The notes under the pieces: model-generated | The model's input: the letters and a program-made list of their open reading frames with translations, nothing else | The model's database searches: none | What the model was told of the DNA's origin: nothing | Translations under genes and position numbers: made by a program | Shown here: one piece after another, positions 13,249-19,101 of the stretch | Layout: each line of letters opens with the position of its first letter | Numbering within the stretch: position 1 is the first letter of the stretch | Source of the DNA: an uncultured Blautia sp. | GTDB taxonomy: Bacteria > Bacillota > Clostridia > Lachnospirales > Lachnospiraceae | DNA: 19,101 nucleotides | Assembly (NCBI GenBank): GCA_934409175.1 | Contig: CAKRVX010000032.1 | Coordinates: 1 to 19,101, forward strand | Direction: 5' to 3'

Positions 13249-13596
13249 TTACAATGTGAACGGAGCATCCAGGTCAATCCCGTCAACCAGCTTCATACTG
13301 ATATTCTGCATCATCCTGCAGAGTGCAAGTTCCGCATCCAGATAGGCATTTACCTGCGGATTGCTGCGAAGCTGAGCAGATTCCTTACCAATCTGCTCAA
13401 CCACATCGAACAGGCTGTCCGCATCACATTCATTCTGGATACGGTAATTCTCGCTTCTGAAAGCATCCACTCTGTTTTTCAGTTCCGGATCTGCTTTCAG
13501 AATATCACTCTGTTTCTTAAACTCTGTATATTCAGCACTTTCTTTAATAGATTCAATCAGACGGCTGATACTTTCCTCTATTGTATTATCTTCCAT
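13249..13596 (-). CDS. YlbF/YmcA-family protein
   Basis: A 115-residue, largely alpha-helical acidic protein. The pattern ESIKESAEYTEFKKQSDILK, then DPELKNRVDAFR and VNAYLDAELALCRMMQNI is that of the Com_YlbF family. In B. subtilis, YlbF and YmcA form a complex with YaaT that adjusts RNase Y-dependent mRNA processing and development. Here the gene lies 6 bases after the RNase J gene, so a role in RNA turnover is a reasonable inference. It is 30 bases upstream of the MltG-like gene in the same operon. Which of YlbF, YmcA or another paralogue it equals cannot be decided by eye. Confidence 0.8.
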   Translation of the reverse strand: MEDNTIEESISRLIESIKESAEYTEFKKQSDILKADPELKNRVDAFRSENYRIQNECDADSLFDVVEQIGKESAQLRSNPQVNAYLDAELALCRMMQNISMKLVDGIDLDAPFTL

Positions 13597-13602
13597 TACT
13601 GC

Positions 13603-15498
13603 TTATGCCTCCATAATGATCGGCAGAATCATAGGACTTCTCTTTGTGCGTTTCCACAGGAACTCACTGAGCGCATCCTTTACTACAGTCTTGATCTTGC
13701 CCCAGTCTGTAATATTGCGTTCCAGACAGGAATCCAGTGCGTTCTCCACAACTTCTCTGGCATGATCCATCAGATCCTCGGATTCCCTTACATATACGAA
13801 TCCTCTGGAAACAATATCCGGTCCTGCCAGAACCACATTGCTGTGACGCTCCAGAGTAACAACCACGATCATAATTCCATCTTCTGCCAGATGCTGGCGG
13901 TCACGAAGTACGATATTTCCTACATCCCCAACACCAAGGCCATCTACAAGAATTGCTCCTGTATGAACAGTTCCTGTTACCTGAGCACTCTGACTGTCAA
14001 GTTCCAGCACATTTCCGGAAGCCAGTACGAAAATATTTTCTTTTGGAATTCCAAGTTCTTCCACTACATTTTTCTGTGCAGTCAGATGACGGTATTCTCC
14101 ATGAACCGGAATCGCATACTTCGGTTTTACCAGTGAATAAATCAGTTTGATTTCTTCCTGGCAGGCATGTCCGGAAACATGAACATCCTGGAAAATTACC
14201 TTCGCACCTTTCATGGATAACTCATTGATAACTTTTGATACCGCCTTTTCATTTCCTGGAATTGGGTTGGAACTGAAAATAATAGTATCGTTCGGTTTGA
14301 TCACAATTTTCTTATGGATATTTGCTGCCATACGTGACAGAGCTGCCATGGATTCACCCTGGCTTCCCGTAGTGATCAGCACTACCTGGTCATCCGGATA
14401 ATTTTTCACCTGATCGATCTCGATCAATGTCTGATCCGGAATACGAAGATATCCAAGTTCTGCTGCAGTAGTGATGACATTTACCATACTGCGGCCTTCC
14501 ACTGCAACCTTTCTGCCGAAACGATATGCGGTATTGATGATCTGCTGTACACGGTCTACATTGGATGCAAAGGTCGCTATAATGATCCTGTTTGTTTTAT
14601 ATTCATTAAACAGATTATCAAACACATGTCCCACTGTACGTTCTGACATGGTAAATCCACTACGTTCTGCATTGGTACTGTCACACATCAGGGCAAGTAC
14701 ACCCTTTCTGCCAATCTCTGCGAAACGCTGCAGGTCAATGGCATCTCCGAATACCGGTGTGTAATCTACTTTAAAGTCTCCTGTATGCACTACAATTCCT
14801 GCCGGTGAATAAATTGCCAGTGCAGAAGCATCCTGGATACTGTGATTGGTTTTAATAAATTCAATGGAAAAGTCTCCCAGATTGATTACCTGACCATGTT
14901 TTACTTCCTTCAGCTTCGTAGTACGTGTCATATTATGCTCTTTTAATTTATTTGCGATCAGAGCAATTGTAAGCTTGGTGGAATAAACAGGTACATTTAC
15001 ATCCTTCAGTACATAAGGAAGAGCTCCGATATGATCCTCATGTCCATGAGTGATCACAAATCCTTTTACTTTGGAAATGTTCTCTTTTAAATAAGTTACG
15101 TCCGGAATAACCAGATCAATACCAAGCATATCATCCTCAGGAAATGCCAGACCGCAGTCTACAACTACAATGCTGTCTTCATATTCAAATGCAGTAATAT
15201 TCATACCGATCTGTTCCAGACCGCCCAGAGGAATGATCTTCAACTTGGATATTGGCTTTCTTGGTTTCCGTCCGTTATTTTTCATTGGATTTTTAAATGC
15301 CATCTGCTTTCCGGATTTCTCTTTATCAGGAGTCTGTTTTTTATCCTGTGCCTGCTTCTTATTATAGAAATTCTTATGCTGTGGTTTGTACTTGTAATTT
15401 TTCTGTCTGTTATACGGTCTTTTCTGTCCGTAACTTGGCTGTCCATCATGAAATTCACGGCTTTCATGATTCAGTTCGTTATTATTCTCGTTACTCAA
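13603..15498 (-). CDS. rnj: ribonuclease J
   Basis: A 631-residue metallo-beta-lactamase/beta-CASP nuclease with 5'-3' exonuclease and endonuclease activity on mRNA and rRNA precursors. The zinc site is THGHEDHIGALPY (His151, His153, Asp155, His156), with further metal residues at HTGDFKVD (His238, Asp241). The beta-CASP part includes MCDSTNAERSGFT, TTGSQGESMAALSRMA and PVHGEYRHL; a C-terminal domain follows. Unusually, about 84 basic, Asn/Gln/Lys-rich residues precede the conserved LKIIPLGGLEQIGMN, probably a disordered RNA-binding tail. The start is TTG at 15498, eight bases after GGAGGT. It lies 39 bases downstream of the DUF1292 gene and is in the ireB operon. Confidence 0.95.
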   Translation of the reverse strand: MSNENNNELNHESREFHDGQPSYGQKRPYNRQKNYKYKPQHKNFYNKKQAQDKKQTPDKEKSGKQMAFKNPMKNNGRKPRKPISKLKIIPLGGLEQIGMNITAFEYEDSIVVVDCGLAFPEDDMLGIDLVIPDVTYLKENISKVKGFVITHGHEDHIGALPYVLKDVNVPVYSTKLTIALIANKLKEHNMTRTTKLKEVKHGQVINLGDFSIEFIKTNHSIQDASALAIYSPAGIVVHTGDFKVDYTPVFGDAIDLQRFAEIGRKGVLALMCDSTNAERSGFTMSERTVGHVFDNLFNEYKTNRIIIATFASNVDRVQQIINTAYRFGRKVAVEGRSMVNVITTAAELGYLRIPDQTLIEIDQVKNYPDDQVVLITTGSQGESMAALSRMAANIHKKIVIKPNDTIIFSSNPIPGNEKAVSKVINELSMKGAKVIFQDVHVSGHACQEEIKLIYSLVKPKYAIPVHGEYRHLTAQKNVVEELGIPKENIFVLASGNVLELDSQSAQVTGTVHTGAILVDGLGVGDVGNIVLRDRQHLAEDGIMIVVVTLERHSNVVLAGPDIVSRGFVYVRESEDLMDHAREVVENALDSCLERNITDWGKIKTVVKDALSEFLWKRTKRSPMILPIIMEA

Positions 15499-15537
15499 GC
15501 ATTTGCACCTCCATATTATTTATTCATTTATATTTTT

Positions 15538-15795
15538 TTACATTTCAAGGTCTACGTCATCTAACATCTGTTCAAAGACTTTAAATACAGCCTGCAGTTC
15601 GTTCTCATCCTCGACCATCTCATAACAGGCTTCCTGGCTCTCATCCTCAGATACGTCTTTGAAAATATAGGCTGTTGCCTCATCATCCAGAGAATCGGAT
15701 ACCAGAAGATATGCAGTTCCACCGATTCTGGTCTGCTCTTCTACATAAAATTCAGCTTCTGTTCCATCCTCCAGCGTAAATCTGATCTTTTCCAT
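15538..15795 (-). CDS. DUF1292 family protein (YrzB-like)
   Basis: An 85-residue, very acidic protein. EKIRFTLEDGTEAEFYVEEQ, then YLLVSDSLDDEATAYIF and a C-terminal helix (ELQAVFKVFEQML) fit DUF1292, called YrzB in Bacillus. The function is unknown. The family regularly sits between ruvX and mltG, as here (12 bases after ruvX), so it belongs to a conserved operon. The length is normal for the family. Confidence 0.88.
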   Translation of the reverse strand: MEKIRFTLEDGTEAEFYVEEQTRIGGTAYLLVSDSLDDEATAYIFKDVSEDESQEACYEMVEDENELQAVFKVFEQMLDDVDLEM

Positions 15796-15807
15796 AAAAT
15801 TATTCTC

Positions 15808-16230
15808 CTACATGGACAGGGAATCAAGATATCCCTGCAAAATAAACACTGCTGCCAATTTGTCCATATACTGCTTACGGTTCTCTCTGCGGACACTGGC
15901 TTCCATAAGAGTTCGATTGGCTTCTACAGTAGTCAGCCGCTCATCCCACATAATAACAGGCAGACCTGTCCGTCTCTCCAGCATCTGCTGAAACTCCAGT
16001 GACTTCTCAGCTCTTTCTCCAACTGTATTATTCATGTTTTTCGGATATCCAAGCACGATCCGTTCCACCTGATATTCCGAAATCAGTTCTTCAATACGTG
16101 CGAGAGTCTGACGAAGTTTATTCTCCTGCTTGCGCCAGATTGTCTCCACACCCTGTGCAGTCAGTCCCAACGGATCACTCACTGCCACTCCTACTGTCTT
16201 TGAGCCATAATCTAATCCAAGAATCCTCAT
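15808..16230 (-). CDS. ruvX: RuvX/YqgF pre-16S rRNA nuclease-like protein
   Basis: A 140-residue RNase H-like-fold nuclease (YqgF/RuvX, YrrK in Bacillus) implicated in processing of the 5' end of pre-16S rRNA and formerly considered a Holliday junction resolvase. Acidic active-site residues are Asp7 ([18 protein letters not shown]), Glu97 (MWDERLTT) and Asp123 (QYMDKLAA). [12 protein letters not shown] is the family's central motif. It starts one base after the ireB stop, so the two are tightly coupled. Length and residues are normal. Confidence 0.95.
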   Translation of the reverse strand: MRILGLDYGSKTVGVAVSDPLGLTAQGVETIWRKQENKLRQTLARIEELISEYQVERIVLGYPKNMNNTVGERAEKSLEFQQMLERRTGLPVIMWDERLTTVEANRTLMEASVRRENRKQYMDKLAAVFILQGYLDSLSM

Positions 16231-16231
16231 A

Positions 16232-16504
16232 TCAGCGTTCCCAGGATTTATTTTTAATATACTCGTTTAAAAGTTCCTCTACCAGTTCGTCACGCTCAAC
16301 CTTCATGATCATGCTTCTTGCGCCTTTATGGCTGGTAATATAAGTCGGATCTCCGGACATAATATAACCTACGATCTGATTGACCGGGTTATATCCTTTC
16401 TCATCCATTGCATTATAAACCAGGTCAAGTACTTCTTTCACCTGAAGTTCCTGATCCGGTTTTGTTCTAAAGTATTGGGTATTTCCCAGATTATTCTCTG
16501 CCAT
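16232..16504 (-). CDS. ireB: IreB family regulatory phosphoprotein (YrzL/DUF965)
   Basis: A 90-residue protein with the family core [20 protein letters not shown] and [19 protein letters not shown]. In Enterococcus faecalis IreB is phosphorylated on N-terminal threonines by the Ser/Thr kinase IreK and dampens cephalosporin resistance; the candidate sites here are Thr residues in NTQYFRTK. I use the ATG at 16504 because AAGGA would be too close to the upstream in-frame GTG at 16513. It is the first gene of the eight-gene operon running to trhP. Confidence 0.92.
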   Translation of the reverse strand: MAENNLGNTQYFRTKPDQELQVKEVLDLVYNAMDEKGYNPVNQIVGYIMSGDPTYITSHKGARSMIMKVERDELVEELLNEYIKNKSWER

Positions 16505-16538
16505 TTCTCTCACGTCCTTACTTTTTTTATTCTATATT

Positions 16539-16567
16539 ATTTTAATATAATTCGAATTATTGTGCAA
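16539..16567 (-). promoter_or_regulatory. sigma-A promoter of the ireB-trhP operon
   Basis: TTGCAC (16567-16562) and TAAAAT (16544-16539) with a 17-base spacer on the minus strand, 35 bases before the ireB start. It begins within 24 bases of the mtaB stop, and no clear terminator separates them, so some read-through from mtaB is likely. Confidence 0.65.
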
Positions 16568-16590
16568 CTGCTAAATTAATGTACCACCGT

Positions 16591-17916
16591 TCACTCCTGG
16601 ACTTCTCCTGTAAGAATATGTTCTTTCAGAAATCGTTCAGCTCTGACTGTTACGATATCATTCACTGCATATCTGTCTTTCTTCGGAACGGCTGTTTTAA
16701 TATACTCTTTACTATGTCCTATATACCAGCAACTTCCCTGAATCTCCACTTCTTCTTCCAGAAGTACCTGCAGTTCACAGCCAAGCATGGATTTCTCATA
16801 TTCTGAAGCACGTTTTTCATTCAAAGCAAGCATTTTATCACTTCGTATCGCTTTTTCAGCTTCTGTGAGCTGTCCGGACATAGCTGCCGCTTTTGTTCCA
16901 TGTCTTCTGGAATATTTAAAGATATGCGTTTCATAAAAATGAATACTGTCTACAAAATCGTGAGAAGCCTGAAATTCCTCTTCTGTTTCCATTGGGAAAC
17001 CTACGATCACATCCGTAGTCAACGCCGGATTCCCGAAATATTTCCGCAGCAGTTCACATTTCTCAGCGTATTCAGAACTTCTGTATCTGCGGTTCATACG
17101 CTCCAGTGTGGCATCACAGCCACTCTGAAGAGACAGATGAAAATGAGGACACATCTTTGGAAGTGCAGATATGGTTTTCGCAAATTCTTCTGTAATAATC
17201 CCAGGTTCCAGAGAACCAAGACGGATTCTTTCGATACCATCGATTCCATGGACAGCCTCTATCAGAGAAAGCAAGGTTTCTTTCTCTCCTTCCGGGAAAT
17301 CTACTCCATAGGATGTCAGATGAATTCCTGTCAGAACAACTTCTTTATAACCTTTTGCTGCCAGGGCCCGTACTTCCTCCAGTACATGATCGATCTTACG
17401 GCTTCTTACTCTTCCTCTGGCATAAGGAATGATACAATAGGTACAGAACTGATTACATCCATCCTGAACCTTAATGTAGGCACGCACATGTTCAGCAGTA
17501 TGATCGATTGCCAGATCTTCATACTCTTTTGTCTGATTGATCTTTATCACATGTTTCTGTTTGGTATGCTGCTGCTCATACTCTTCTAAAACTTCTACAA
17601 TATTTTTCTTCTGATTATTTCCAAGGATCAGATCTACTGCATCATCTTTGTCCAGTTTTCCTTCATCTGTCTGTACATAACATCCGGCAGCGATCACAAT
17701 TGCGTCCGGATTCATTTTTTTCGCTTTATGCAACATCTGTCTGGATTTACGGTCTGCAATATTGGTTACTGTACAGGTATTTATCAGATAAACATCAGCT
17801 CCCGGCTCAAATGGCACAATTTCATATCCCGCCTGTTCCAGCAGCTGCTGCATTGCTTCTACTTCATATGCATTGACTTTACAGCCTAAATTGTGAAGTG
17901 CAACCTTTTTTTTCAT
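16591..17916 (-). CDS. mtaB: tRNA t6A37 methylthiotransferase
   Basis: A 441-residue radical-SAM enzyme that adds a methylthio group to t6A37 (forming ms2t6A) in tRNAs reading ANN codons. The N-terminal UPF0004 domain supplies Cys12 (NLGCKVNAYE), Cys48 (NTCTVTNIAD) and Cys79 (AAGCYVQ) for one iron-sulfur cluster. The radical-SAM motif is CNQFCTYCIIPYARGR (Cys154, Cys158, Cys161). ALTTDVIVGFPMETEEEF and LSLQSGCDATLERMNR are typical, and a TRAM domain ends the protein. NLGCKVN with IIPYARG marks the MtaB subgroup rather than MiaB or RimO. TTAGGAGG five bases before the ATG at 17916 fixes the start; an in-frame ATG at 17946 is rejected. Confidence 0.95.
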   Translation of the reverse strand: MKKKVALHNLGCKVNAYEVEAMQQLLEQAGYEIVPFEPGADVYLINTCTVTNIADRKSRQMLHKAKKMNPDAIVIAAGCYVQTDEGKLDKDDAVDLILGNNQKKNIVEVLEEYEQQHTKQKHVIKINQTKEYEDLAIDHTAEHVRAYIKVQDGCNQFCTYCIIPYARGRVRSRKIDHVLEEVRALAAKGYKEVVLTGIHLTSYGVDFPEGEKETLLSLIEAVHGIDGIERIRLGSLEPGIITEEFAKTISALPKMCPHFHLSLQSGCDATLERMNRRYRSSEYAEKCELLRKYFGNPALTTDVIVGFPMETEEEFQASHDFVDSIHFYETHIFKYSRRHGTKAAAMSGQLTEAEKAIRSDKMLALNEKRASEYEKSMLGCELQVLLEEEVEIQGSCWYIGHSKEYIKTAVPKKDRYAVNDIVTVRAERFLKEHILTGEVQE

Positions 17917-17996
17917 TTTTCCTCCTAAACTCAGGTTTCTGTGCAACCTTTCTACATTTTCACTAAATCTTTCTGGAAATTTTATCCGTTTTCACC

Positions 17997-18025
17997 TTGA
18001 CTTTTTACAGGGGTACAGGTAAGAT
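17997..18025 (+). promoter_or_regulatory. sigma-A promoter of the HPr-like gene
   Basis: TTGACT (17997-18002) and TAAGAT (18020-18025) are separated by 17 bases. The leader of about 55 bases includes AGGGAGG at 18072-18078. Confidence 0.65.
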
Positions 18026-18086
18026 GAAAAATGTAAGCTGAACGTGTAATTCGTCAGCAATAACTATTTTAAGGGAGGTTCTCATA

Positions 18087-18323
18087 ATGAAAACAGTAAA
18101 AATCTCACTGAACTCTATTGATAAAGTGAAAGCATTCGTAAATGAAATCAGCAAATTTGATTGCGATTTCGATTTAGTATCTGGAAGATACGTAATCGAT
18201 GCAAAATCTATCATGGGTATTTTCAGTCTTGATTTATCCAAACCAATTGACTTAAACATCCATGCTGATGGTGCTGCTCTTGATACTGTTATGGGTATCG
18301 TAGGTAAATACGTTACTGAATAA
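18087..18323 (+). CDS. HPr-family protein without the active-site histidine
   Basis: A 78-residue protein with the HPr fold signature in its second half: VIDAKSIMGIFSLDLSKPID, then LNIHADGAALDTVMGIV. KSIMG contains Ser41, equivalent to Ser46, the HPr kinase target. The N-terminal GLHARPA segment that carries the phosphorylatable His15 is replaced by NSIDKVKA; the only histidine (His59) is elsewhere. An ungapped alignment from KSIMG puts Ser10 at the His15 position. It therefore cannot act as a normal PTS phosphocarrier and may be regulatory, like Bacillus Crh (Gln15), though Crh keeps the ARPA motif. It is monocistronic, with a good promoter, AGGGAGG and a strong terminator, suggesting high expression. 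Confidence 0.88.
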   Translation: MKTVKISLNSIDKVKAFVNEISKFDCDFDLVSGRYVIDAKSIMGIFSLDLSKPIDLNIHADGAALDTVMGIVGKYVTE

Positions 18324-18351
18324 TCAGCACAATTTGATTTTTGCAATTGCC

Positions 18352-18381
18352 GAGGAACTGATAAACAGTTCCTCTTTTTTT
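18352..18381 (+). terminator. rho-independent terminator of the HPr-like gene
   Basis: GAGGAACTG (18352-18360) pairs perfectly with CAGTTCCTC (18366-18374) around a 5-base loop, followed by seven T. Confidence 0.92.
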
Positions 18382-18389
18382 GTATACCA

Positions 18390-18448
18390 GGGTTTCAAAC
18401 TCAAACGCGTTTCGTGCTCGCACGAAAAAGCGGTTGAACTTGAAACCC
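18390..18448. repeat. long imperfect stem-loop 1
   Basis: GGGTTTCAA (18390-18398) pairs with TTGAAACCC (18440-18448), and further in TTTCGTGC pairs with GCACGAAA. The arms are about 28 bases with a few mismatches and a very short loop. Confidence 0.8.
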
Positions 18449-18450
18449 GC

Positions 18451-18489
18451 CAAACATGAGGAAGCAGCGAAGCGGATTCCGAATGTTTG
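18451..18489. repeat. stem-loop 2, contains the AATCCGCTTCGCT core
   Basis: CAAACAT (18451-18457) pairs with ATGTTTG (18483-18489), with GGAA/TTCC inside. The interior carries AGCGAAGCGGATT (18466-18478), the reverse complement of the 13-base core of the 37-bp repeats at 9837 and 10131. Confidence 0.7.
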
Positions 18490-18491
18490 TA

Positions 18492-18524
18492 AGATTGAGA
18501 TGATGCAACGCAGCATCTCAATCT
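18492..18524. repeat. stem-loop 3
   Basis: AGATTGAGATG (18492-18502) pairs perfectly with CATCTCAATCT (18514-18524); inside, TGC/GCA pair across the loop. No T run follows on either strand. Confidence 0.85.
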
Positions 18525-18551
18525 GCATGTATTAAAGTACCGTAATCGACA

Positions 18552-19101
18552 TTAGTCAATCTCAATAATCTCAACAGTTTCCAGAGCCGTTTTCATCAGC
18601 TCATCAATTTTTTCTTCCAGTTTTGTCTCTGAACGATGAATCACGTTCAGATTTGGTTTGGTAACCGGATGTTTTGCCACAAAAATCGTACAGCAATCTT
18701 CAAAAGGCTGAATGGAAGTCTCATAAGTTCCGATTTCCCATGATCTCTCTACAATCTCCTGCTTGTCAAATCCGATAACCGGACGGTATACAGGAAGGGT
18801 GCAGACTTCATTGGTAGCTGCAAGACTCTGTAAGGTCTGGCTGGCAACCTGACCGATACTTTCACCTGTGATCAGGCCGAGGCATCTGCTTTCCTTTGCA
18901 AAATGTTCTGCAATTCGCATCATGTAACGGCGCATGATGATAGTCAGCTCGTCATGTGGGCACTGATCGTAGATGTAGAGCTGGATGTCTGTAAAGTTTA
19001 CTACATGGAGACGGATTGGTCCACTGTATTTTGCTACCTGTTTGGCCAGGTCTACGACTTTCTGTTTTGCTCTTTCGCTTGTGTATGGCGGAGCATGGAA
19101 A
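18552..19101 (-). CDS. thiI: tRNA 4-thiouridine synthetase, C-terminal part (runs off window)
   Basis: The minus-strand frame is open from the window edge to TAA at 18554-18552, giving about 182 residues. FHAPPYTSERAKQKVVDL, LGLITGESIGQVASQTLQSL and VYRPVIGFDKQEIVE identify the adenylating PP-loop domain of ThiI, which makes 4-thiouridine at tRNA position 8 and can supply sulfur for thiamine. The protein ends at VEIIEID soon after FEDCCTIFVAKHPVTKP, without the C-terminal rhodanese domain of the E. coli form, as is usual in Firmicutes; a partner cysteine desulfurase would then pass sulfur directly. The N-terminal ferredoxin-like and THUMP domains lie beyond the window. Confidence 0.93.
   Translation of the reverse strand, partial: FHAPPYTSERAKQKVVDLAKQVAKYSGPIRLHVVNFTDIQLYIYDQCPHDELTIIMRRYMMRIAEHFAKESRCLGLITGESIGQVASQTLQSLAATNEVCTLPVYRPVIGFDKQEIVERSWEIGTYETSIQPFEDCCTIFVAKHPVTKPNLNVIHRSETKLEEKIDELMKTALETVEIIEID

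Noticed and set aside
13087..14136. Long plus-strand open frame of about 349 codons across the YlbF and RNase J genes
   Set aside because: It is antisense to well-conserved genes, is rich in Cys, His and Ser from reverse-complement codon bias, has no ribosome binding site and resembles no family.
1..19101. CRISPR array, insertion sequence, prophage, rRNA or tRNA gene
   Set aside because: I found no regularly spaced repeats, transposase or integrase frames, or rRNA/tRNA sequences. The repeats present are isolated hairpin elements.

Overview
The window looks like a chromosomal segment of a low-GC Gram-positive Clostridia member, most likely Lachnospiraceae (Blautia/Dorea/Ruminococcus-like). 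This is an inference from gene content and order: a T-box-controlled thrS, the conserved ireB-ruvX-DUF1292-(rnj-ylbF)-mltG-like-trmR-trhP block, a sigK-type sporulation sigma factor, a His-less HPr-like protein, strong AGGAGG ribosome binding sites and sigma-A promoters. There is no sign of phage, plasmid, insertion sequence, CRISPR array, rRNA or tRNA genes.

Layout. 1-421 (minus): a promoter, a structured leader that resembles a cobalamin riboswitch, and the C-terminal part of an ECF-transporter S component that appears to have lost its N-terminal half. 452-1373 (plus): a secreted transglutaminase-like protein with cell-wall-binding repeats, ending in a bidirectional terminator. 1384-3807 (minus): an operon of aldo/keto reductase, VanH-like D-2-hydroxyacid dehydrogenase and a frameshifted small secreted protein. 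3852-6311 (plus): a consensus promoter, T-box riboswitch, an extra perfect hairpin, and thrS. 6342-7480 (minus): an FMN-dependent nitronate monooxygenase/FabK-like enzyme whose promoter carries a FabT-like palindrome. 7501-10041 (minus): a tRNA-dihydrouridine synthase and two secreted proteins. 9837-10167: an AT-rich spacer bounded by two near-identical 37-bp repeats. 10263-10931 (plus): sigK and its terminator. 10942-16567 (minus): one long operon, ireB, ruvX, DUF1292, RNase J, YlbF, a short MltG-like protein, trmR, trhP. 16591-17916 (minus): mtaB. 17997-18381 (plus): an HPr-like protein without the active-site histidine. 18390-18524: three consecutive stem-loops. 18552-19101 (minus): the C-terminal part of thiI, running off the window.

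How it fits together. Five genes act on tRNA modification (dus, trmR, trhP, mtaB, thiI) and one on tRNA charging (thrS). TrhP and TrmR form a two-step route to 5-methoxyuridine at wobble U34, encoded side by side. RNase J with a YlbF-family protein suggests an RNA-decay module inserted into the otherwise Bacillus-like yrzL-yrrK-yrzB-yrrL-yrrM-yrrO order. I see no clear wholly new multi-gene system. The best leads are the riboswitch fused to a broken transporter gene, the His-less HPr-like protein, the FabT-like operator on the FabK/NMO gene, the short MltG form, and the repeated stem-loop elements.
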